From: Bacillota bacterium
GTDB lineage: Bacteria > Bacillota > Clostridia > Clostridiales > Caloramatoraceae
Direction: 5' to 3'
Assembly: GCA_023389275.1 (NCBI GenBank)
Contig: JAEWEN010000024.1
Location: forward strand, 1-26,860
Length of the DNA: 26,860 nucleotides
Below, piece by piece: positions 16,166 to 23,134 of this stretch (position 1 is its first letter; every line of letters starts with the position of its first letter). Made by a program: the position numbers and the translations under genes. The notes beneath the pieces are model-generated. The model did not search any database. It was not told where the DNA came from and was given only the letters and a program-made list of their open reading frames with translations.

Positions 16166-16210
16166 TAAGTTATGTAAATAAGAAAACTATTAAATAAAGT
16201 AGGTGTTAAA

Positions 16211-17194
16211 ATGCTATACATTTATAATAAATCAACAGATCCATATTTTAATTTAGCAGCTGAAGAGTATGTACTTAAAAACTTTAAAGATGACTGCTTT
16301 ATGCTTTGGCAAAATTCTACTGCTGTTATTATAGGAAAAAACCAAAATGCCTTAGCAGAAATTAACTTAGATTATGTTAAGGAAAATAATATACCTGTGG
16401 TTAGAAGACTTTCTGGTGGTGGAGCAGTTTTTCATGATATGGGAAATGTAAACTTTACATTTATAACAAATGATACAGATGACTTTGTTAACTTTTCTAA
16501 GTTTACTGACCCTATAATTGGTGTTTTAAATGACAAACTTAATATAAAGGCTACGCTTTCTGGTAGAAATGACCTTACAATAAACGACCAAAAATTTTCT
16601 GGAAACGCACAATATAACTATAAAAGCCGCGTACTTCATCACGGAACACTACTTTTTGCATCTAGCATAAACGACATATCTGGTTCTTTAAAGGTTAAAC
16701 CTTCTAAATTTGAAGGTAAAAGTGTAAAGTCTGTTAAAAGTAGAGTAACAAATATTTCTTCTCATTTATCAAATCCAATAACAATAGAAGAATTTATTAA
16801 CTTAGTAATGGACTATGTAAAAGAAACAAATACAGATAATGGTAGTATATATGAGTTTACTCAAGATGACATAAAAGCTATAACTAAGCTTCGTGATGAA
16901 AAATACTCTACTTGGGAATGGGTTTATGGTTCTTCTCCTAAGTATAACTTTAAAAATGAAAAAAGATTTAAAGGTGGAACTGTGGAATTTCACTTTAATG
17001 TTGAAAAAGGCATTATAAAAGAATGTAAAATATTTGGAGATTTCTTTAGCAAAAAAGATGTTTCTGATATAGAAAATTCATTAGTTGGAGTAAAGCATGA
17101 ATATAATAGTATATACGAAGTGTTAAAGAATTTTGATATTAATAAATATTTCGCAAATATAACTATTGAAGACTTAATGGAAATATCCTTATAA
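16211..17194 (+). CDS. lplA: Lipoate-protein ligase A
   Basis: Enzyme that activates lipoate with ATP and attaches it to a lysine of lipoyl domains in GcvH or 2-oxoacid dehydrogenase E2. The 327-residue product has the family features: YFNLAAEEYVLKNF, GKNQNALAEIN, RRLSGGGAVFHDMGNVNFTF (the lipoate-binding loop, about residues 71-90), SGRNDLTINDQKFSGNAQY and LHHGTLLF, then the small C-terminal accessory domain. ATG at 16211 follows GTAGGTG. It is a single gene with its own promoter and a terminator shared with the convergent ADP-ribosylglycohydrolase gene. No lipoate-dependent enzyme is in the window. Confidence 0.95.
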   Translation: MLYIYNKSTDPYFNLAAEEYVLKNFKDDCFMLWQNSTAVIIGKNQNALAEINLDYVKENNIPVVRRLSGGGAVFHDMGNVNFTFITNDTDDFVNFSKFTDPIIGVLNDKLNIKATLSGRNDLTINDQKFSGNAQYNYKSRVLHHGTLLFASSINDISGSLKVKPSKFEGKSVKSVKSRVTNISSHLSNPITIEEFINLVMDYVKETNTDNGSIYEFTQDDIKAITKLRDEKYSTWEWVYGSSPKYNFKNEKRFKGGTVEFHFNVEKGIIKECKIFGDFFSKKDVSDIENSLVGVKHEYNSIYEVLKNFDINKYFANITIEDLMEISL

Positions 17195-17199
17195 TTTTA

Positions 17200-17233
17200 A
17201 AAAGACCTTTCTAAAATACTAGAAAGGTCTTTT
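17200..17233. terminator. Bidirectional terminator between lplA and the ADP-ribosylglycohydrolase gene
   Basis: A perfect 14-bp stem (17200-17213 with 17220-17233), core GACCTTTCTA, with a 6-base loop and T/A ends on both strands. Confidence 0.88.
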
Positions 17234-17242
17234 AGTATGTTC

Positions 17243-18187
17243 CTACTTTTGTAGTCTTATTAAAAACTCATAAAATTTATTACAAAGATCAATTATTTCG
17301 TCTTTTTTTGCAATACACTCTATCCACTCTTTAGGTATATCCTCATAACCATGGTATATTCCAGACAATCCTCCTACTAAAGCAGCTATAGTATCAGTAT
17401 CTTCTCCTAAGTTAACTGCTCTTAAAACTGAATCTTTGTAGTTATCTCCATTTAAAAAGCACCATAAAACAGCTTCTAAAGTATCTACTACATAACCTGT
17501 AGAGTTTATCTCACTCTCTTCAAATAAAGCTATATTTTCATCTAATATCCTACTAAATAACTTTAAATCATCGCTGTATTTTTCCTCTGAATAAAGTTCT
17601 TTAATTACTTTTTTAGTATTAGCATATGCAAACCACATAGACTGTCCGTCTAAAAGCTCTTGTACAAATACTGTATATATACTACATGCAATTGCTGCAA
17701 CATTATGACTATGAGTTATTGAAGAAAACTTTTTTATTTCCTCACATATGTTTTTTTCATATTCTATATACAAATAATATGCTAAAGGTAAAACTCTCAT
17801 TAAAGACCCATTTCCAAGGTCCCTCTCCCCTGATAACCCAATTGTAGTTGCGTCTATTCCTTCTTCATATTTAGCTAAAGCAGTTCCAGTTGTGTTTCCA
17901 ACATCAAATACTTCACCATAAGGAGTCATATAACCTTCGTCAAGCCATTTTACATATTTACTTGCTATATCATTATAGTCAAGACCATTTATTAAACTAT
18001 CAATTGTGCAAAGTACCATACTTGTGTCATCTGACCAAGTTCCTTTTGGTTGATTATATGTTCCATAACCTATCATATCTACTGCTGGATTTTCTTTTAA
18101 ATAACTTCTTTCATTAAATTCATAAGGAACTCCTAGGGCATCTCCTACACAAAATCCCATTATTCCATTTGTAGTTATCTTTGCCAT
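17243..18187 (-). CDS. ADP-ribosylglycohydrolase family protein
   Basis: Mg-dependent hydrolase of the DraG/ARH family, which removes ADP-ribose from proteins or nucleic acids or cleaves related compounds. The 314-residue product has the family marks GFCVGDALGVPYEF, TWSDDTSM (first metal site, about residues 50-57), ERDLGNGSLMRVLPLA, HSHNVAAIACS and NLGEDTDTIAALVGG (second metal site). All expected acidic ligands appear present. ATG at 18187 follows GGGAGG. The gene lies right behind a DEDDh exonuclease gene, separated by a hairpin that leaves no room for a promoter. No ADP-ribosyltransferase is nearby, so its substrate is unknown. Confidence 0.92.
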   Translation of the reverse strand: MAKITTNGIMGFCVGDALGVPYEFNERSYLKENPAVDMIGYGTYNQPKGTWSDDTSMVLCTIDSLINGLDYNDIASKYVKWLDEGYMTPYGEVFDVGNTTGTALAKYEEGIDATTIGLSGERDLGNGSLMRVLPLAYYLYIEYEKNICEEIKKFSSITHSHNVAAIACSIYTVFVQELLDGQSMWFAYANTKKVIKELYSEEKYSDDLKLFSRILDENIALFEESEINSTGYVVDTLEAVLWCFLNGDNYKDSVLRAVNLGEDTDTIAALVGGLSGIYHGYEDIPKEWIECIAKKDEIIDLCNKFYEFLIRLQK

Positions 18188-18207
18188 AATAAATACCTCC
18201 CTATTTA

Positions 18208-18240
18208 AAATAGAACTACCTTTAAAAGGTAGTTCTATTT
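18208..18240 (-). terminator. Hairpin between the exonuclease and ADP-ribosylglycohydrolase genes
   Basis: A 14-bp stem (18208-18221 with 18227-18240) with a 5-base loop. It overlaps the exonuclease stop and ends 6 bases before the next ribosome binding site. The T-run is only TTTT, so it may be a leaky terminator or an mRNA stabiliser. Confidence 0.6.
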
Positions 18241-18855
18241 GTTTACTAATTTATTAATTCTTAAATATATTTCAGCACATGAATAAGCGTCATCTATTCC
18301 ACAATGTTCTTTTTCAGTAACAATATTAAAGTGTTTTTTAAGAGTTATAAGCTTATTATTTTCAACCATACCATTTAAGTATTTTCTAGATAATAATAAG
18401 GTATCTACAACACTATTATTTAACTCTATATATCTTGAATTAAGTACATTGTACATATGTATATTAAATAATATAAATTTCATATCAAACTTTGAATTAT
18501 GAGCTACTATTATAAAATCTTCTAAAAAATCTACAAACTCAGGTATTACCTTATCTATAGTAGGCATGTTTTTTACCATTTCATTAGTAATTCCATTTAT
18601 ATCAGTTATATATTTTGGTATATAAACTTTAGGATTAATATATTTATCAAATCTATCTATTTCTACACCGTCTTTATATTTTACTCCTGATAATTGTATT
18701 ATCTTATTTTCATTATATTTTAAACCTGTAGTTTCTATATCTATTGCAACAAAAGTATCTGTAAATCCTTCATACTTTTTAAAACTTACATCTATATCAG
18801 CCAAACTTTTAACATTGTCCATACAATTATATCTTCCATTTTCTAAAACTTTCAT
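18235..18855 (-). CDS. DEDDh 3'-5' exonuclease (DnaQ/epsilon-like)
   Basis: Exonuclease of the DnaQ superfamily, 206 residues. It has DIETTG (D39, E41), AHNSKFD (D124) and the closing H184-to-D189 pair (EHCGIDDAY), the full DEDDh catalytic set. The first 33 residues precede the domain. It lacks the helicase or polymerase parts of larger relatives, so it is a stand-alone proofreading or repair nuclease. ATG at 18855 follows AAAAGGTCGG, a weak site; ATG at 18822 (codon 12) is a possible alternative. A perfect extended -10 lies about 50 bases upstream. It is followed by the ADP-ribosylglycohydrolase gene, probably in one transcript. Confidence 0.88.
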   Translation of the reverse strand: MKVLENGRYNCMDNVKSLADIDVSFKKYEGFTDTFVAIDIETTGLKYNENKIIQLSGVKYKDGVEIDRFDKYINPKVYIPKYITDINGITNEMVKNMPTIDKVIPEFVDFLEDFIIVAHNSKFDMKFILFNIHMYNVLNSRYIELNNSVVDTLLLSRKYLNGMVENNKLITLKKHFNIVTEKEHCGIDDAYSCAEIYLRINKLVNK

Positions 18856-18903
18856 ACTATTACCGACCTTTTCTTAATGCTTGTTTTACTATATAACTAC
18901 CTT

Positions 18904-18914
18904 ATTATATCATA
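18904..18914 (-). promoter_or_regulatory. Extended -10 promoter of the exonuclease gene
   Basis: TATGATATAAT on the minus strand, about 50 bases before the ATG; the -35 region is weak. Confidence 0.6.
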
Positions 18915-18953
18915 ATAGTATTTAAATATTTAGTAAAAAATAAATAAAATAAA

Positions 18954-18975
18954 AAAGTACCCTTTCAGGTACTTT
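18954..18975 (-). terminator. Terminator of the rhodanese lipoprotein gene
   Basis: An 8-bp stem AAAGTACC/GGTACTTT with a 6-base loop and TTTTTTATTTT on the minus strand, right after the stop codon. Confidence 0.88.
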
Positions 18976-18978
18976 ATA

Positions 18979-19461
18979 TTACTTTTCTAGTAAATTATCA
19001 TATGGCCAACCTTTTTGACCTTTTTCTAATATAAATAAACGACTTTCATCTATTCCCTTTGTTTTTAAATAATCAATTGATCTTGTAGCTCCACCAGCTC
19101 CACCTGGACATACTACAACTATAGGATCATTTGAAGATTTAAGCTTATCCAAGCTTGCATCAAGTTTTGCTGTATCTTCAGCTGTTTTAGCTGGATAAGC
19201 ATATGTAGGAATTGCTCCTTTTATATGATGTTTATCATAATCTTCTTTAACTTGAACGTCTAAAAGTATAGCAGGCTTATTATTTTCAACTATATCTTTA
19301 ACCTGATCTGCTGTATAGTATTGGTATTTCTTTTCCTCTGATGCTTTTTGTTCTGTTTGTGGTTTTTTAGCTGTGTCTTCCTTTTTTTCTGATGAACAAC
19401 CTGTAAAAACAAGTGCCATAGATAAAGTCATAGCCATAGCCATAGCTACTATTTTCTTCAT
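18979..19461 (-). CDS. Rhodanese-like domain lipoprotein
   Basis: Exported lipoprotein of 160 residues with a rhodanese domain. The signal peptide (residues 1-21) ends in the lipobox FTGC, with C22 as lipid anchor. A Lys/Glu-rich linker (23-46) precedes the domain, which has AILLDVQVKEDYDKHHIKGA and the active-site region VVVCPGGAGGATRSIDYLK with C118 as the likely sulfur carrier. The active-site loop is longer than in classic rhodaneses, where C and R are about 5 apart; here the first Arg is R127. ATG at 19461 follows AGGGGG. It is a single gene with a terminator. Sulfur transfer outside the membrane is inferred from family only. Confidence 0.88.
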   Translation of the reverse strand: MKKIVAMAMAMTLSMALVFTGCSSEKKEDTAKKPQTEQKASEEKKYQYYTADQVKDIVENNKPAILLDVQVKEDYDKHHIKGAIPTYAYPAKTAEDTAKLDASLDKLKSSNDPIVVVCPGGAGGATRSIDYLKTKGIDESRLFILEKGQKGWPYDNLLEK

Positions 19462-19472
19462 ATCTTTACCCC

Positions 19473-19513
19473 CTGTTAACCTTTATTATAACTCTTAACA
19501 GGATGATTTTAAC
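19473..19513 (-). promoter_or_regulatory. Promoter and dyad upstream of the rhodanese gene
   Basis: A perfect TATAAT (19485-19490) on the minus strand has GTTAAA as a poor -35 at 17 bases. It is flanked evenly by a 7-base inverted repeat CTGTTAA (19473-19479) and TTAACAG (19495-19501), which could be an operator. A further GTTAAAA lies just upstream. Confidence 0.45.
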
Positions 19514-19555
19514 ACATCATAATTTACTTTTCTACATTTTATGCCAATTATAGAT

Positions 19556-19813
19556 TTATTCTTTAACACTACCTACTTTGTATAGATTAAATCTATACTC
19601 TTCTTTACAATCAGGATATTTTTCTTTATCAACTTTGCTTAAAAACATACTTAAAGGTCTTACATATGTTTTGCACTCTCCGTAAAGTGCTTTATAAACA
19701 GCCATTTTTTCTTCTGTTTCTGAATGAATAGCTACATCTAGCAAAAGATATAAATCTCCTTTAAAATGCTTAAATATTTTACCTATGTACTTTTCTATTT
19801 CATTTTCTCTCAT
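19556..19813 (-). CDS. DUF1653 family protein
   Basis: A small protein of 85 residues matching the DUF1653 pattern: GKIFKHFKGDLYLLLDVAIHS, then SETEEKMAVYKALYG, VRPLSMFLSKV and a closing RFNLYKVG. The family is widespread in bacteria and has no established function. ATG at 19813 follows AAGGAGA. It begins 25 bases after the Y-family polymerase gene, with no terminator between, so it is likely co-transcribed and thereby SOS-induced. Confidence 0.85.
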   Translation of the reverse strand: MRENEIEKYIGKIFKHFKGDLYLLLDVAIHSETEEKMAVYKALYGECKTYVRPLSMFLSKVDKEKYPDCKEEYRFNLYKVGSVKE

Positions 19814-19838
19814 AAATGCTCTCTCCTTAAGTTACTTT

Positions 19839-21035
19839 TTATCTATCTTTTTTTGAGTCTATAAATGTAGACCTTACTATAGAATCATTTCCATACTTAC
19901 TTCTTATTTCATCAATAACTTTATCTAATTTTTTATGTTTACTAATATTACTACTAAACATATTTAACTGGTAAACTTCATTACTTGATAAATCTGATAA
20001 TGTAATTCCTAAAAGTCTTATTTTTCTCCCATTCCAATATTTATCAAATAAATTATACACTTCATTTATAATATCATCTGTTGTATCTAAAGGACAGTCT
20101 AACTTTTTTTGCCTAGAACAATATGAAAAATCACTATACTTTATACCTATAGAAATAACACCACAAATACTTTTATTTAAACGTAATCTAGTTGAAACTT
20201 TTTCACTTAAAGCTAGTAAAACCTTATGAGCTTCTTCCCTACTTTCTATATCATATGGAATAGTTATGGAATTTCCAATACTTTTAACAGAATCTGCACA
20301 TGACTTAACAGGAGAATTTTCTATTCCGTTAGCATAATTCCATATTATCTCACCATGTTTTTTAAATTTAATTTTTAAAAAGTCTTTATTTGTTTTAGCA
20401 AGATCTCCTATAGTATAAATATTATATTCATTTAACTTTTTAGATGTAGCCTTTCCAACCATAAATAGATTTTCAACTGGAAGAGGCCACATTTTTAATT
20501 TAACTTCATCTCTCCATATAGTATGTACCTTATCTGGCTTTTCTAAATCTCCTGCCATTTTAGATAAAAGCTTATTATTAGATATTCCTATATTAACAGT
20601 AAAACCTAACTCTTTTTTTATTCTTTCCTTTATTTCATATGCTAATTTTATATAGTCCTTATATAAATACTTAGTACCTGTAAAGTCTAAAAAACATTCA
20701 TCTATAGAAAACTCTTCAATAACAGGAGTATATTCTCTTAAAAATTCAAGTAACATATTTGAGTACTTAACATATATCATAAAATTTGGAGGAACAACAA
20801 CTATATCTCTACATTTTTTCCTAGCACTATATATAGATTCTCCTGTTTTTATTCCAAATTTTTTAGCTAAAACAGACTTTGCAAGAACAACCCCGTGTCT
20901 TGTTTTTTCGTTTCCTCCTATAATTGATGGTATTTTTCTTAGGTCTAACCCCTTATTTGTTTTTATATTTTCTACAGACTGCCAACTTAAATAAGCACTA
21001 TTAACATCAACATGAAATATAATCCTATTTTTCAA
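19839..21035 (-). CDS. Y-family DNA polymerase (DinB/UmuC-like), SOS-controlled
   Basis: Error-prone translesion polymerase of 398 residues. It has FHVDVNSAYLSW (catalytic D10, probable steric gate Y15), EEFSIDECFLDFTG (S110-I-D112-E113 active site), NIGISNNKLLSKMAGDLEKP (fingers/palm), the helix-hairpin-helix around VGKATSKKLNEYNIYTIGDL, the little-finger domain, and a QLNMFS beta-clamp-binding motif near the C-terminus. The start is TTG 21035 with AAAGGG 8 bases upstream. In-frame ATGs further up (21071, 21098) overlap the promoter and would not be in the mRNA. A LexA box in the promoter spacer predicts SOS induction. DinB or UmuC/YqjW type is not decided, so no symbol is given. Confidence 0.9.
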   Translation of the reverse strand: MKNRIIFHVDVNSAYLSWQSVENIKTNKGLDLRKIPSIIGGNEKTRHGVVLAKSVLAKKFGIKTGESIYSARKKCRDIVVVPPNFMIYVKYSNMLLEFLREYTPVIEEFSIDECFLDFTGTKYLYKDYIKLAYEIKERIKKELGFTVNIGISNNKLLSKMAGDLEKPDKVHTIWRDEVKLKMWPLPVENLFMVGKATSKKLNEYNIYTIGDLAKTNKDFLKIKFKKHGEIIWNYANGIENSPVKSCADSVKSIGNSITIPYDIESREEAHKVLLALSEKVSTRLRLNKSICGVISIGIKYSDFSYCSRQKKLDCPLDTTDDIINEVYNLFDKYWNGRKIRLLGITLSDLSSNEVYQLNMFSSNISKHKKLDKVIDEIRSKYGNDSIVRSTFIDSKKDR

Positions 21036-21069
21036 AAAATCAGCCCTTTTATAATATACTTTATATATC

Positions 21070-21098
21070 ATTATATAAGAACGTATGTTTATTTTCAA
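21070..21098 (-). promoter_or_regulatory. Sigma-A promoter of the Y-family polymerase gene
   Basis: TTGAAA (21093-21098), a 17-base spacer and a perfect TATAAT (21070-21075) on the minus strand. The LexA box fills most of the spacer. The start point should fall near 21063, downstream of the in-frame ATG at 21071, which supports the TTG start. Confidence 0.85.
21079..21090. promoter_or_regulatory. LexA (SOS) box
   Basis: GAACGTATGTTT on the plus strand fits the Gram-positive LexA consensus GAACRNRYGTTY at every defined position. It lies between the -35 and -10 boxes, where a bound repressor would block RNA polymerase. Location at a translesion polymerase gene gives independent support. Confidence 0.8.
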
Positions 21099-21127
21099 AC
21101 CTTAGATTTATAATTATAATAAACATA

Positions 21128-22063
21128 TTACTTTCTTCTAAATATATATACTGCATTATCTTTTGATGGAGGAAGAATAAGAGAAGAAAGTTTTTCATTA
21201 AGTTCCATTGTAAAATTTTCTTGAGTCTCATATACTTTATGATTACCTGAATATAACTTATTTTTTGTTCCTATAACAATATAAAGCTTAACTGAATTAG
21301 AAGAAAAAACATGTTTTTCAAAGTTATTTTTCGGTGGAGGCCATGAACAAATCACTGTATCTGTTTTATACTTTTCAAGTGCTGACTTTCCATCTAATCT
21401 TTTAACAAAGCTTGGATACTTAATATAATTGTCCCAAGAGTAATTATCTGTAGCTATACAATTTATTTCTTCATTTATTAAAAACTGTGTTAATACACCA
21501 TCTCCAGCTCCAATTTCAAGGCAACTTGAATCTCCAATTAATTTTTTAAATTCCCTTACTAATTCCTTAGAATAAAAACAATATATACCTTTAGCATTAA
21601 CTAGTGGCATTAATATCTTTTTTTTAATAATAAATGGCCATATAAGTTTGAATTTTTTTACAGATACAGGTTTTCTTTCTAGTCCTTTTTTAAATAAAAG
21701 CTTTTGTAATATTAGTCCATCCCATAAATTAAATCTAACTTTCCCTGAGTATTCATTAGTTTGAATGGAAAAATTAACTTTTTCCAAAAACTTTATTGCA
21801 ATTCTTGACTTAATTATATCTGGAAGAAAAGTGTTTATAGCCTGTGAACTTAATCCACTTTTATTAATTTTACTAATTGCAAAACTTGCTTTAGTTTTAT
21901 ATTTAGTTATCAGATTTGAAAAATCATTAGTAGTACTATTTTCTTTAAGATTGGAAAAATCTTTTATTACAGAATCACTAATTTCAGGATACATTTCAGC
22001 TAACTTACTTGCATCTATTTTATTTAATAGTATTTTCTCAGCTAGCTCCTTTGAAAAATTCAT
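21128..22063 (-). CDS. Class I SAM-dependent methyltransferase-like protein with SWPPP motif
   Basis: A 311-residue protein. The N-terminal half (about 1-150) is helical, Lys-rich and unrecognised. The C-terminal half holds SAM motif I, SSCLEIGAGDGVLTQFL (about residues 181-197), an acidic second strand (CIATDNYSWD), and VICSWPPPKNNFE at the motif IV position, where N6-adenine and glutamine methyltransferases have (D/N/S)PPY. It ends with short strands and IFRRK. The substrate is unknown. ATG 22063 follows TGGAGG at 7 bases; the frame is open further up to 22081 but overlaps that site. It is upstream of the SOS-controlled polymerase gene on the same strand, with no clear terminator between. 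Confidence 0.7.
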   Translation of the reverse strand: MNFSKELAEKILLNKIDASKLAEMYPEISDSVIKDFSNLKENSTTNDFSNLITKYKTKASFAISKINKSGLSSQAINTFLPDIIKSRIAIKFLEKVNFSIQTNEYSGKVRFNLWDGLILQKLLFKKGLERKPVSVKKFKLIWPFIIKKKILMPLVNAKGIYCFYSKELVREFKKLIGDSSCLEIGAGDGVLTQFLINEEINCIATDNYSWDNYIKYPSFVKRLDGKSALEKYKTDTVICSWPPPKNNFEKHVFSSNSVKLYIVIGTKNKLYSGNHKVYETQENFTMELNEKLSSLILPPSKDNAVYIFRRK

Positions 22064-22142
22064 TTTATAACCTCCAGACACTTTATATTATAATTAAAGA
22101 ATATATCGGAATATTTTTCCAAAAATCTATTAAAAATAAATA

Positions 22143-22172
22143 AAAGGATAACAATATAAATTGCTATCCTTT
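22143..22172 (-). terminator. Terminator of the 54-residue gene
   Basis: A 13-bp stem on the minus strand, AAAGGATAGCAAT with ATTGTTATCCTTT (one G-T pair), a 4-base loop, then TATTTATTTTT. It supports transcription of the small gene before it. Confidence 0.8.
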
Positions 22173-22191
22173 AAAATAATAAATCTATGTA

Positions 22192-22356
22192 TTATTTATC
22201 TGTATATATAAACTTCATTAAAGTATCTAGTGATATCTTTTTTTGTTTCATTATATTCATTTCTATTATAGCTTCCTTAATCTTTTCTGATACACTATTT
22301 GATTTTAATTGTATACTTTCAAAAACCTTCTTATCTTCATTATCTATATTATACAT
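22192..22356 (-). CDS. Hypothetical 54-residue protein
   Basis: A short gene, not recognised. ATG 22356 has AGAGGTGA upstream at 8 bases. The frame has 54 codons and a TAA stop, and a terminator follows 20 bases later. The product begins MYNIDNEDKKVFESIQ and is charged and helical in character, with heptad-like hydrophobic spacing (SEKIKEAIIEMNIMKQ), no signal peptide and no cysteine. A TATAAT lies about 40 bases upstream with TTGATT at a long 19-base spacing. An ATG 5 bases further up is in another frame and stops after five codons. It may be a small regulator or adaptor; no function can be stated. Confidence 0.7.
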   Translation of the reverse strand: MYNIDNEDKKVFESIQLKSNSVSEKIKEAIIEMNIMKQKKISLDTLMKFIYTDK

Positions 22357-22513
22357 AACATTATCACCTCTTAAAATCAGTATAGATTATATTAAGCAAT
22401 TAATTTATCAAATCAAGTAAGAAAATTATAGGAAGTTTTGTCGTGTTTAACCTAACAAAATAAAAAGATAGCATATATCTAGTTAAAGTTACATACTACC
22501 TTTAAAATTTATA

Positions 22514-22900
22514 TTAATAATTAAAAATATATTCTATTCTTTCATCACTAAACTCTATATATTTATCTGTTATTTTAACTATTTCCCTTATTGGTCTACT
22601 ATATTCAGCTTCACCAAACTCTATAGCTAAATAAGTATCTATACTATCAATACCTCTATCTTCTAAGCAAATATTAAAATCTTTACCTGAATACCAAAGA
22701 AATCTTTTTTCTGAAAGTTGATTTTTATCTTTTTTATAACCCATTAATCTTACACTTGAATCTTGAGCTTGTCTTGCAATTACCTCAATTTTATCTAGTA
22801 TTTCACTTATAGATTTAATTTCCTTAACAATGTGAACATTGTCCTTTGACTCAAACTCCATTATCTCTTTTTCTTCATTAAATTTAATCTTATGTTTCAT
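22514..22900 (-). CDS. Hypothetical protein, 128 residues
   Basis: Not recognised. The product is acidic and soluble, with no signal peptide or membrane segment. Visible parts are an N-terminal strand region (KHKIKFNEEKEIMEFES), a helix ISEILDKIEVIARQAQDSS (about 31-49), a middle VRLMGYKK and KRFLWYSGKDF stretch, and closing strands with EYSRPIREIVKITDKYIEF. It reads as a small alpha/beta domain. ATG at 22900 follows AAGGGGG. A TTGAAA-17-TAATAT promoter lies upstream, and a weak hairpin with a T-run lies about 35 bases after the stop (around 22460-22480). It is divergent from the Sir2 gene. Confidence 0.8.
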   Translation of the reverse strand: MKHKIKFNEEKEIMEFESKDNVHIVKEIKSISEILDKIEVIARQAQDSSVRLMGYKKDKNQLSEKRFLWYSGKDFNICLEDRGIDSIDTYLAIEFGEAEYSRPIREIVKITDKYIEFSDERIEYIFNY

Positions 22901-22936
22901 AATATATCCCCCTTATCAAAGCTTATCTATACCACT

Positions 22937-22965
22937 ATATTAGCCTTTTCCTAGATGCTTTTCAA
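22937..22965 (-). promoter_or_regulatory. Sigma-A promoter of the 128-residue gene
   Basis: TTGAAA (22960-22965), 17 bases, TAATAT (22937-22942) on the minus strand, about 35 bases before the ATG. Confidence 0.6.
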
Positions 22966-22981
22966 AAGTAATATAAGTTAA

Positions 22982-23002
22982 ATTTACATTAGATATGTAA
23001 AT
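22982..23002. repeat. Dyad in the divergent gap before the Sir2 gene
   Basis: An inverted repeat ATTTACAT, 5 bases, ATGTAAAT. It lies just upstream of the promoter of the 128-residue gene and before any Sir2 promoter. Operator-like in form, but short and AT-rich. Confidence 0.4.
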
Positions 23003-23134
23003 GATATTATTTTTAACAATTATCTTAAAAATGAAAATTTGATTTTTAAAACTTTCTATAATGTTAATAAGTTTTATTTTCCATTATATATATGTCATAA
23101 TTAAATAAATAATATGCAATTCGGAGATGATTTT

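Noticed and set aside
10619..18914. A shared regulon defined by TATGATATAAT at 10619, 16099 and 18904
   Set aside because: This is the plain extended -10 of sigma-A promoters in Gram-positive bacteria, so identity does not imply common control.
22187..22420. 77-codon plus-strand frame opposite the 54-residue gene
   Set aside because: It has no ribosome binding site, has a composition typical of antisense AT-rich frames, and lies opposite a better supported gene.
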